The position numbers were made by a program, and so were the translations under genes. A DNA stretch of 7,572 nt from an uncultured Veillonella sp. (GTDB taxonomy: Bacteria; Bacillota; Negativicutes; Veillonellales; Veillonellaceae), in assembly GCA_900552715.1 (NCBI GenBank), contig USAV01000087.1, positions 1 through 7,572 of the forward strand, written 5' to 3'. The notes beneath the pieces were generated by a model, which saw only the letters and a program-made list of their open reading frames with translations, ran no database searches and had not been told where the DNA came from. Below are positions 1 to 5,599 of this stretch, piece by piece. The stretch's first letter is position 1, and every line of letters starts with the position of its first letter.

Positions 1-25
1 AGCTTTTTACGTCATTCATTGACAT
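1..25 (-). CDS. tnpA: IS200-type transposase TnpA, first codons only (partial)
   Basis: Only the N-terminus lies in the window; it reads MSMNDVKS and then runs off the edge. A strong AGGAGG at 30-35 precedes it. The ATG at 25 is 4 bases from that site and the in-frame ATG at 19 is 10 bases away, so either could be the true start. IS200-type TnpA (HUH/Y1 single-strand transposase, about 150 residues) typically opens with a short polar segment of this kind before a conserved H-x-x-W-N-C-K-Y-H-I-V-F stretch, which would lie just outside. Eight residues alone could not name the gene. The call rests on the upstream architecture: a tip hairpin plus a leader that pairs with the ribosome binding site, both characteristic of IS200. 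Alternative: an unrelated gene with a coincidentally structured leader. Confidence 0.6.
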
Positions 26-26
26 T

Positions 27-88
27 GAACCTCCTATGTTGAAATGTTGTGGTTGCCAGACCAACTTCATTCTATCACTAGGAGGTTC
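27..88 (-). promoter_or_regulatory. RBS-sequestering stem in the tnpA leader
   Basis: GAACCTCCTA at 27-36 and TAGGAGGTTC at 79-88 form a perfect 10-bp inverted repeat. On the minus-strand transcript the 3' arm contains the entire AGGAGG ribosome binding site (30-35) of the partial transposase gene, so folding would hide it from ribosomes. The 42-base loop holds a smaller stem (TGGT at 50-53 with ACCA at 60-63). In Salmonella IS200 a leader stem of this kind is known to repress transposase translation; that it does so here is inference from the pairing. Confidence 0.7.
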
Positions 89-117
89 TTTCCTTTTCTC
101 TAAGAATTTTTTATCGA

Positions 118-136
118 CCCCCAGTTTAACTGGGGG
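118..136 (-). repeat. Subterminal hairpin of the IS200 left end
   Basis: CCCCCAG (118-124) pairs with CTGGGGG (130-136) around a TTTAA loop; the next two base pairs of the symmetry also match. On neither strand is there a convincing T-tract after the stem (TTTAG on the plus strand, TCGAT on the minus strand), so it looks less like an ordinary terminator than like the hairpin that HUH transposases bind near element tips. In IS200 the left-end hairpin can also block transcription entering from outside. Confidence 0.6.
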
Positions 137-167
137 TTTAGTCATGCCTATTCGGCGTACAATAACT

Positions 168-197
168 AAAGGGGCACCTCCTTCGAGGTGCCCCTTT
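168..197 (-). terminator. Strong, near-symmetrical intrinsic terminator of the fic-hisJ gene run
   Basis: AAAGGGGCACCTC (168-180) and GAGGTGCCCCTTT (185-197) form a perfect 13-bp stem with a 4-base loop. The A/T edges give a short T-run on either strand (TTTAGTTATT on the minus strand), so it can act in both directions. It lies 65 bases after the last gene of the minus-strand run and directly outside the presumed IS200 tip. Confidence 0.85.
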
Positions 198-262
198 GCT
201 ATGGTTTCTTAAAGAATTCCATATCATTAGTCTAATATAGTAAAACAATATATAATTTCTAT

Positions 263-655
263 TTAAAAAAGGACTTTTCTAAACGCATAAGCAAACACGA
301 TAATCCCCCATAATGCAGAAAGCGCTGCAATAAGGCCCTCTTTAAAATATATACTATCTCTTTTTTGACAAAACCCCGTGAGTATTGTAAAAAAGAAGAA
401 AATCAACCAAATACTGCCATAATCTACTATAAATTTATAATCTTTATCCATTAAAAATTTAAGATTTAATACCACTAAACTTATAATAGAGATTATAGAT
501 AAATACTTTGTTAGGCTACCAAAAATTCTATGTTTTTTCATATATTCATATTTTTCATCAAATGAACATTTACGGATCTCAATTTTATATAACCCTATAG
601 ATAATGATATAGATATAAAAACAAAAAAATATCCTAATATTCCAAGTTTACTCAT
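263..655 (-). CDS. Small four-helix membrane protein of unknown function
   Basis: I do not recognise this 130-residue protein. It has four hydrophobic stretches of membrane-spanning length at about residues 5-23, 51-68, 80-96 and 106-126. Between the first two lies a charged loop rich in Lys, Glu and Tyr (about 24-50). There is no cleavable signal, lipobox or catalytic motif that I can see. The ATG is preceded by GGGGAG three to four bases upstream, which supports the chosen start. It lies 45 bases downstream of the 154-residue membrane-anchored protein and is the last gene before the terminator at 168-197, so it is probably co-transcribed with it. The gene is very AT-rich even against its neighbours, with many AAA, ATA and TTT codons, which suggests recent acquisition or weak selection. 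Confidence 0.7.
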   Translation of the reverse strand: MSKLGILGYFFVFISISLSIGLYKIEIRKCSFDEKYEYMKKHRIFGSLTKYLSIISIISLVVLNLKFLMDKDYKFIVDYGSIWLIFFFFTILTGFCQKRDSIYFKEGLIAALSALWGIIVFAYAFRKVLF

Positions 656-700
656 TTTCTCCCCGTTTATAGATTATAGGTAAATACATGTAATTAAAGA

Positions 701-1165
701 TTAGTTTTGACTTTGTAACGATAGATATATAGACTTATCAGCTTCATCTAAGTCTTCAATCTTATACTTCGTTTTATTTTCATCAAAATGATAATATTTC
801 CGTACATGATCTAACAAAGCTTTGGACTCTTGGTTTTGTTTGGAGAGAAATAGAATACAATTCATATTTTTATCAAAGACAATCATATTATCCTTATATA
901 ATAAGTATAGATACGAGCTGCCAGCCTTATCTTTCTCTACAAAGGCATCAAAGAAATAAGGAAATTTAGAGTTAGAGAAACTAGTATCAGATACAATAAA
1001 TTGGCTACCCAATTTGCTAATATGAATTTCATTCTTAGGCCCAAACTCTAAAACTACACTACGGCCAACCAGCTCATCTGATGATGGTTCATGATAAAAC
1101 ATAAAAGCTATAAAAGCTGTTATTAGGGTAATCAAAACAATCAGACAAAATAACCATTTTCTCAT
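701..1165 (-). CDS. Membrane-anchored extracytoplasmic protein of unknown function
   Basis: This is a 154-residue protein I do not recognise. It opens with MRKW and one strongly hydrophobic segment (about residues 4-24), followed by a polar domain of some 130 residues with alternating beta-like hydrophobic runs. This fits a single N-terminal anchor with the rest outside the cytoplasmic membrane. Cys7 sits too early and lacks a lipobox context, so I do not call it a lipoprotein. I chose the ATG at 1165; a TTG three bases earlier would add one residue. The start lies 4 bases after the hisJ stop codon, and the only ribosome-binding-like sequence (GGGG at about 1174-1177) is inside the end of hisJ, so translation is probably coupled. 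Its function is likely unrelated to histidine synthesis, and pairing with the following small membrane protein is possible but unproven. Confidence 0.7.
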   Translation of the reverse strand: MRKWLFCLIVLITLITAFIAFMFYHEPSSDELVGRSVVLEFGPKNEIHISKLGSQFIVSDTSFSNSKFPYFFDAFVEKDKAGSSYLYLLYKDNMIVFDKNMNCILFLSKQNQESKALLDHVRKYYHFDENKTKYKIEDLDEADKSIYLSLQSQN

Positions 1166-1169
1166 CAAT

Positions 1170-2033
1170 CTAGCCCCAAATTCGTTCTATATCTGCTATG
1201 CTATGTGCATCAGAGCCCAAAACAAATGGCACCCCAATGACAGCAGCCATGCCTTGGATAAAGCGGCTTGGGTACATTTCACGGCAGTCTGGTTTAAAGA
1301 AACCGCTCATGTTGTAGTCTAGCTCACGACCTTGTACGCGCATGATATGCAAGATATCGCTTACCACCTGCGCATTACGACGATCTAAGTGATGTTCAAA
1401 ACCAAAGTGATGTTGGTATTTTTTAATCAAATCAAAGTGACCGATGCGTTTTGGTGTATATTCACCGAGGTCAGCACGTACGGCTTGGCGCACTGTGGAG
1501 TAATATTTATAATACAACTCATATTGCTTTTCAATCCACGGACCAAAACCCTTTTCAAATTCTTCAGGGCTATAGTCTAAGCAGTAAAAGGCATTATTAA
1601 CACCTTCCATAAAGTGAACGGATAAAATATTATCATCCGTTAATGGACCATAGCGATCGAGGAACTCCTGAATATCTGCCTCGAAGCCTGGAATATAATC
1701 CACCTCAAAGCCGAGGGAGATATCGATATGTGTACCATAGGCACGTTGTAATTGACGACCTAATTCTAGATAGCTATCAACTTGGTTTAATTTCAAAGAC
1801 GCTGTGTCATAGGCCTTTTGGTCACCACCGTATTCAGCTGCAAAAGCCTTTGGCAACGGCGCATGCTCTGTAAGGCATACCTTTTCAATGCGCAACTCGA
1901 TGGCCTTTTCAATCATCAATGCAGTTCGGTCCCCACTACCATGTGGACACAATTCTGTATGCACATGACCATCTACAAGACGGCTGCGATACTTGCTGTA
2001 TCCAACGAACTGCCGTTCATCTTTCATGTTCAT
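1170..2033 (-). CDS. hisJ: PHP-family histidinol-phosphatase
   Basis: This 287-residue cytoplasmic enzyme should dephosphorylate L-histidinol phosphate to L-histidinol, the penultimate part of histidine synthesis, using a metal cluster in a PHP-type barrel. Metal ligands are visible in order: DGHVHTE with H23 and H25, H31 in the CPHG turn, TEH with H57, GFEVD with E110, SVH with H140, IGHFD with H199, and GSDAH with D275 and H277. This is the HisJ (also called HisK) type, not the HAD type fused to HisB. The ATG at 2033 has GGGTGA just upstream; the ATG at 2027 is a possible alternative. No other his gene is nearby. The protein stops ten residues after the final metal motif, where many relatives carry a further helix, so its C-terminus may be short. 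An 86-base gap separates it from the acetyltransferase gene and contains only a weak promoter-like pair (TTGGTA/TAAAGT). Related PHP phosphatases with other substrates cannot be excluded. Confidence 0.85.
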   Translation of the reverse strand: MNMKDERQFVGYSKYRSRLVDGHVHTELCPHGSGDRTALMIEKAIELRIEKVCLTEHAPLPKAFAAEYGGDQKAYDTASLKLNQVDSYLELGRQLQRAYGTHIDISLGFEVDYIPGFEADIQEFLDRYGPLTDDNILSVHFMEGVNNAFYCLDYSPEEFEKGFGPWIEKQYELYYKYYSTVRQAVRADLGEYTPKRIGHFDLIKKYQHHFGFEHHLDRRNAQVVSDILHIMRVQGRELDYNMSGFFKPDCREMYPSRFIQGMAAVIGVPFVLGSDAHSIADIERIWG

Positions 2034-2119
2034 TCAATCACCCTATTCGCCCTACCCCTTGGCGAACCCTTATCTATCATCTGTACATTATTAGTCTTTA
2101 CTTTAATATCTACGTTTTA

Positions 2120-2620
2120 TTATACCAATAATGCGTATGTTTCGGTATCCTGATATTTACCATGTTTAAAACCTACTTGAGGCGTAAGCCCACAATAGGT
2201 AAATCCAAAACGCTCGTGCAACTTGGTACTACCTTCGTTGCCAGCAGTAATAACGGAAACCACATTGTGTAACAAAGGGTCATTCTTTGCAATCTCCAAA
2301 ATATGGTCCATCAATTGTGTGGCAATCCCTTTGCCACGGTAATCTTGATGAATATAGATGGATAACTCTACCGTACTTTTATAGGCCTCTTTAGGACGAT
2401 ATGGTGAAAGCGATGCATAACCTGCCACCACACCATTAACGGTACCTACTATAATCGGATGGTGCTCGTCACTATGAGCCTCATACCACTCATGCCACTC
2501 TGGCAATGTACGCGCCTCAAGATCAAGCGTTGCTACGCCGTTCACAACCTCGTAATTATAAATATCTAAACAAGCTGCGATATCATTAATTCTAGCACGG
2601 CGAATATTTAAATTATTCAT
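2120..2620 (-). CDS. GNAT N-acetyltransferase, phosphinothricin/methionine-sulfoximine type
   Basis: This complete 166-residue GNAT protein should transfer acetyl from acetyl-CoA to an amine in the cytoplasm. Family features are clear in order: an IRRAR start followed by an IYNYEV helix (about 19-25), the ATLDLE strand (30-35), GYASLSPYRP (67-76), TVELSIYI (83-90), the acetyl-CoA pyrophosphate loop DYRGKGIA (93-100), N128 in the AGNEGS turn, and the LHERFGF helix (134-140). This pattern is that of the phosphinothricin acetyltransferase group, whose native substrates are often methionine sulfone, methionine sulfoximine or other amino acids; actual herbicide resistance should not be assumed. 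The ATG is preceded by GAAGAAGAG. It begins 20 bases after the fic stop codon, so the two genes are probably one transcript. Confidence 0.9.
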   Translation of the reverse strand: MNNLNIRRARINDIAACLDIYNYEVVNGVATLDLEARTLPEWHEWYEAHSDEHHPIIVGTVNGVVAGYASLSPYRPKEAYKSTVELSIYIHQDYRGKGIATQLMDHILEIAKNDPLLHNVVSVITAGNEGSTKLHERFGFTYCGLTPQVGFKHGKYQDTETYALLV

Positions 2621-2640
2621 AGTAACTCTTCTTCCATATA

Positions 2641-3861
2641 TTACTGAATAGAACTCAATATAGATTTCTTTAATTTAAAATGCTCTGTTTTACCTACTTT
2701 TTGAACTTTAAGATGTTCACGTGGTATATATTTAATCCGTTCATATATAGTTTTTTTACTCTTCCCTAAATTTTTCCATAACTCTTCTCGAGTAATTCCT
2801 GGTCCAATCATAAATAGAGATGTCTGTAATAAGATATAATATATGTCTTGAAGCAGTTCATCTGTAATTCCTTGGTTAATAAAAAACTGATCTAATTGAT
2901 CACAGGCATTACGTAATCGTTCCAACCGTGTATTAAGTAATTCACTTAAATTATCAAGGGTATCAACTAAAAAAGTTAAAAATTGAATGATAAAAGGAGT
3001 CAAATCCCCTCCATTGCGCTCTGACGTAGTATTAGTAAAGCTTTTATAATATTTGGAACGATTAGCCTTTATTAAAGCGGATAAACGCAAGGCTACCAAT
3101 GGATGAAAATCCTTTGATAAATATGAAGAAGAAATATATCTATTCATACGTCCATTACCATCATAAAAAGGATGAATATAACCAAACATATAATGAAATA
3201 CTGCTACACGAATTGGCAGTTGTATCTCATTATTATTTAAGAACTCCAGTGCTACAGTCATAAGTCTGATTATTTCTGATTCCGGTGTAGTTCCTATATG
3301 AATCTCTCTATCATATCCATCATAAACGGAAACTGGATCACGTCTAAAAATTATACCATCTAGTTTATTTTTCTCTTCAATTTCATTAGATACTAACTCA
3401 TCATATAGAGCTCTAATCTCTTCATTTGTACAGAATTCTTTATGCCCTGATGCATTTAATATATCTCTGTATTTTGATACAACACTACTAAACCGTTTTA
3501 TCTCAGTAATATTTGTATCAATAGCCTCTTGAATCTCTCTTCTGCTACTATGAACACCTTCAATATCATTACTAGCCTTAATTTCTTCTACCAAAAATGT
3601 ATTTAGTAAGTGCGGATGCATAATCAATGGAACTTGTTTTAATAAATCTAGAAAAGCTGAATGCTTTCGCTCCAGTTGAATCATTACATCAAGAATATCT
3701 TTATGATACATGAAAAAAGCAGGAAAACTCTTTTTTCTATTAATTTGTGCTATTGATAGGTCGATACGTTCCGTATTTTCAGATGCATATCGTGCATCAA
3801 GAATCTCTTGCCACTTTTCTTCGCATTTATAAAATATTTTATGTAAAGGTTCATATGACAT
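2641..3861 (-). CDS. Fic-domain protein, class II self-inhibited (probable AMP transferase)
   Basis: This is a complete 406-residue Fic protein. An N-terminal Fic_N-like region carries the inhibitory helix motif S97-x-x-x-E101-G102 (SNDIEG), which in class II Fic enzymes places a glutamate in the ATP site and blocks activity. The catalytic motif HPFYDGNGRMNR spans residues 230-241, with catalytic H230, metal-binding D234 and R238 all present. The upstream YDREIHIG segment (about 183-190) fits the target-docking flap. The last 55 residues (GITREELWKNLGKSKKTIYERI onward, given here only in part) look like a winged-helix DNA-binding end. By family, it should transfer AMP from ATP to a hydroxyl side chain, possibly on itself, and may also remove it. 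The target is unknown. The ATG has AAAGG nine bases upstream. It leads the run with the GNAT gene. No Fic-antitoxin gene is adjacent, consistent with an internal inhibitory helix. The gene is AT-rich compared with the ECF genes. Confidence 0.9.
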   Translation of the reverse strand: MSYEPLHKIFYKCEEKWQEILDARYASENTERIDLSIAQINRKKSFPAFFMYHKDILDVMIQLERKHSAFLDLLKQVPLIMHPHLLNTFLVEEIKASNDIEGVHSSRREIQEAIDTNITEIKRFSSVVSKYRDILNASGHKEFCTNEEIRALYDELVSNEIEEKNKLDGIIFRRDPVSVYDGYDREIHIGTTPESEIIRLMTVALEFLNNNEIQLPIRVAVFHYMFGYIHPFYDGNGRMNRYISSSYLSKDFHPLVALRLSALIKANRSKYYKSFTNTTSERNGGDLTPFIIQFLTFLVDTLDNLSELLNTRLERLRNACDQLDQFFINQGITDELLQDIYYILLQTSLFMIGPGITREELWKNLGKSKKTIYERIKYIPREHLKVQKVGKTEHFKLKKSILSSIQ

Positions 3862-3904
3862 GGCGTTTTACCTTTCATAATCCATTAAAATGTAAAAATT
3901 GTAA

Positions 3905-3933
3905 ATTTTACTTTTATACCCCCAATATAACAA
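3905..3933 (-). promoter_or_regulatory. Probable fic promoter
   Basis: On the minus strand, TTGTTA (3928-3933) and TAAAAT (3905-3910) are separated by exactly 17 bases; TAAAAT matches the sigma-70 -10 consensus at 5 of 6 positions and TTGTTA matches the -35 at 4 of 6. Transcription would start about 35 bases before the fic ATG. An imperfect AT-rich dyad (AAAATT at 3895-3900, AATTTT at 3904-3909) overlaps the -10, which is a possible place for autoregulation by the winged-helix end of Fic. Confidence 0.5.
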
Positions 3934-3972
3934 AACTGAGTAGTAAAAACAACGTTTTTTACCACTCAGTTT
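3933..3972 (-). terminator. Long hairpin, probable terminator of the ECF operon
   Basis: AAACTGAGT (3933-3941) pairs with ACTCAGTTT (3964-3972). After one A-C mismatch, GTAAAAA (3943-3949) pairs with TTTTTAC (3956-3962) around a 6-base loop. On the minus strand the stem runs into TGTTATATT, a modest U-rich tail. It lies about 136 bases after the ecfT stop and directly abuts the -35 of the fic promoter, so it separates the two transcription units. An operator role for the same dyad is possible. Confidence 0.55.
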
Positions 3973-4108
3973 ATATATTTTGATATATACATAAGTAAAA
4001 AGTTCTTATATTACTCATATATACTTTCATCATATTTATTTTTATGACTCAAGAACTAATACACTTCTATAAAATCAAAATTATTCTCTCACTTAATATA
4101 TAAGTACA
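3973..4108. other. AT-rich spacer between ecfT and the hairpin, no gene
   Basis: This completes the 247-base gap between fic and ecfT. I see no ORF with a ribosome binding site and no RNA gene. The only structure is a distant 7-bp inverted repeat (AGTTCTT at 4001-4007, AAGAACT at 4051-4057) which, on the minus strand, is followed by TTTTTAC. It could be a weak first terminator for the ECF operon but its 43-base spacer makes this doubtful. Confidence 0.5.
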
Positions 4109-4777
4109 TCACACAATAACGAATAGTAGTATTGTAATAACAATCAATGCGCCAATCACTGCGTAATCGATTTGTTTCAAGCCTACGGATGCAGCAAAGC
4201 TATGTGTAGGACCACCAAAGCCACGTAGTTCTAGGGATAATGCCATTGTTTCAGAGCGGCCCAAGGATTTTAAGAGCAATGGTTGGATAACGGATGCATA
4301 GGATTTGATGCGTTTAATGAAGTTGCCTTCTAAGGATAGGCCACGGCAAGCTTGCGCTTCTTGTACGGCGTGGCTTTCAGCAATGAAGTCAGGCACGAAG
4401 CGAAGTGCTGCAGTGAACATAAATGCATATTCATAAGGAATTTTGCATTGTGTTACGAGCGCTGCTGTAAGGTCTTGCAATTTTGTGGTTGCCAACAAGC
4501 AGATGAATACAAGTGTCATAGCGAGCATGCGCAAGCCAGATACGATAGCAGATGTTACATCGCCACTGCCGAGAAATTGAACGATGCCAAGGAATACGGC
4601 AAAGCTAGTCAACGCCACAACGGCCTTACGTTGTTTGATCAATAGACCTGCAACGAATAACACAACAAGTTCTACAACGACTAAGGCCAATAGAGATGCC
4701 CAGTCACGCAATAGAATGGCCCACACGGATACGGCGAGGGTCATCAAGATTTTTGTTAACGGTACTAAACGTTCCAT
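4109..4777 (-). CDS. ecfT: ECF transporter transmembrane coupling protein EcfT
   Basis: This 222-residue integral membrane protein is the T component that links the two ATPases to the substrate-binding domain. Hydrophobic segments fall at about 8-24, 28-46, 52-70, 78-96 and 204-221. The cytoplasmic coupling region lies between the fourth and last, with the QACRG motif (R145) and the LELRG motif (R185). These are the two places where EcfT proteins carry Ala-Arg-Gly motifs that sit in grooves of the ATPases; here the alanines are Cys144 and Leu184 while Arg-Gly is kept. The sequence PYEYAFMFTAALRFVPDF (114-131) is typical of the CbiQ/EcfT family. AGGAGGG, starting at the stop codon of the upstream ATPase gene, supports the ATG. 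The gap is 9 bases, so it is in the same operon. It is the last gene of the transporter operon, and a dedicated rather than shared module is implied by the S domain being fused to a neighbouring ATPase. Confidence 0.9.
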   Translation of the reverse strand: MERLVPLTKILMTLAVSVWAILLRDWASLLALVVVELVVLFVAGLLIKQRKAVVALTSFAVFLGIVQFLGSGDVTSAIVSGLRMLAMTLVFICLLATTKLQDLTAALVTQCKIPYEYAFMFTAALRFVPDFIAESHAVQEAQACRGLSLEGNFIKRIKSYASVIQPLLLKSLGRSETMALSLELRGFGGPTHSFAASVGLKQIDYAVIGALIVITILLFVIV

Positions 4778-4786
4778 ATGTCCCTC

Positions 4787-5599
4787 CTATTTCCCGCTCA
4801 ACTGAGCCACTAACTTAGATTTCAATTCATCCATGGATTTGCAATAGCCTAGGGATGGTACCGCTAGTGAAAGTTCCACACTTGGCGGTTTAGTAAGGCC
4901 TAGGTCTTGCAATTCGTCCGTAGATTTCTTGAACAATTCTTCTGGACTGCCATCAAAGGCAACTGTTTGGTTACCCATGATGAGCGCACGGCTACATTCG
5001 CTAGCCATGATTTCCATATCATGTGTAATGAGAAGGATTGTAATGCCTTCTTGATTGAGTTGGCGCAATAATGCTAACAACTCTTTAGTCTCCTTACCAT
5101 CTTGACCACTTGTTGGTTCGTCGAGGATGAGGATTTTAGATTGCATCGCTAATGCAGAAGCGATAGCAACGCGTTGCTTTTCGCCGCGGCGCAATGTTGG
5201 AGGATATGCATCACGTAAGTGAGCGATACCTGTGCGCTCCAACACTTCATCGACGATGTGTTTCACTTCGGATTTACTGCGTCCCAAGGACTCAGGACCG
5301 AAGGCAACCTCTGTCGCTACGGTTGGTCTGAACATTTGGCGATCTGGTTGTTGGAATACATAACCGATAAATTGACCACGTTTAGATGGCGGCATAGATG
5401 TAATATCTGTGCCGTTATAGTACATACGGCCTTCACTAGCCTTTTCAAGGCCTACGAGCAAACGAGTGATAGTCGTTTTACCACAACCATTGCGACCACC
5501 TATGGCGATATATTCACCGCCTTCGATGGTGAAAGTCACATCACGGAAGATGTCTACGGATGGCACATAGCCAAAGCGGATATTTTCAACCTTAAGCAT
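4787..5599 (-). CDS. ecfA: ECF transporter ATPase subunit (second ATPase, A')
   Basis: This 270-residue cytoplasmic ABC ATPase starts MLKVENIRFGY. I chose the ATG at 5599 over an in-frame ATG triplet at 5632 because ECF ATPases begin at this first strand, GGTGG lies 5 bases upstream, and the start overlaps the stop of the previous gene by 8 bases (ATGCTTAA), a coupled arrangement. Walker A is GRNGCGKT (35-42), the Q-loop is FQQPDRQMF (82-90), Walker B is ILILDEP (156-162) with catalytic E161, the D-loop is SGQD, and the switch histidine is H193. The signature motif is odd: it reads LRRGE (136-140) where LSGGQ/E is normal. The C-terminal helices (PSVELSLAV to the end) match the dimerisation tail of ECF ATPases. 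It should pair with the ATPase half of the upstream fusion protein and, through EcfT, drive uptake. Confidence 0.88.
   Translation of the reverse strand: MLKVENIRFGYVPSVDIFRDVTFTIEGGEYIAIGGRNGCGKTTITRLLVGLEKASEGRMYYNGTDITSMPPSKRGQFIGYVFQQPDRQMFRPTVATEVAFGPESLGRSKSEVKHIVDEVLERTGIAHLRDAYPPTLRRGEKQRVAIASALAMQSKILILDEPTSGQDGKETKELLALLRQLNQEGITILLITHDMEIMASECSRALIMGNQTVAFDGSPEELFKKSTDELQDLGLTKPPSVELSLAVPSLGYCKSMDELKSKLVAQLSGK

Larger units (their letters stand above)
1..165 (-). mobile_element. Left end of an IS200-type insertion sequence (partial)
   Basis: Read on the minus strand, this segment shows a subterminal hairpin (118-136), a leader of about 90 bases, a ribosome binding site held in an inverted repeat (27-36 with 79-88), and the start of a small ORF. 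That is the order found at the left end of IS200 elements, which have no terminal inverted repeats and are moved as single strands by TnpA. The exact tip cannot be fixed from one end; it must lie between the foot of the hairpin and the host terminator, roughly 137-167. The right end and most of tnpA are outside the window. Confidence 0.55.

Noticed and set aside
2046..2066. TTCGCC/GGCGAA inverted repeat before hisJ
   Set aside because: Only 6 bp with a 9-base loop, no T-tract and no promoter close enough to make it an operator; it could be chance.
1389..2153. Several plus-strand open frames of 60-110 codons opposite hisJ
   Set aside because: They lie antisense to a well-supported enzyme, lack ribosome binding sites, and their translations show no family features; they follow from the codon pattern of hisJ.
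4001..4057. AGTTCTT/AAGAACT inverted repeat as a terminator
   Set aside because: Seven base pairs with a 43-base spacer is too loose to assert, although a T-run follows on the minus strand.
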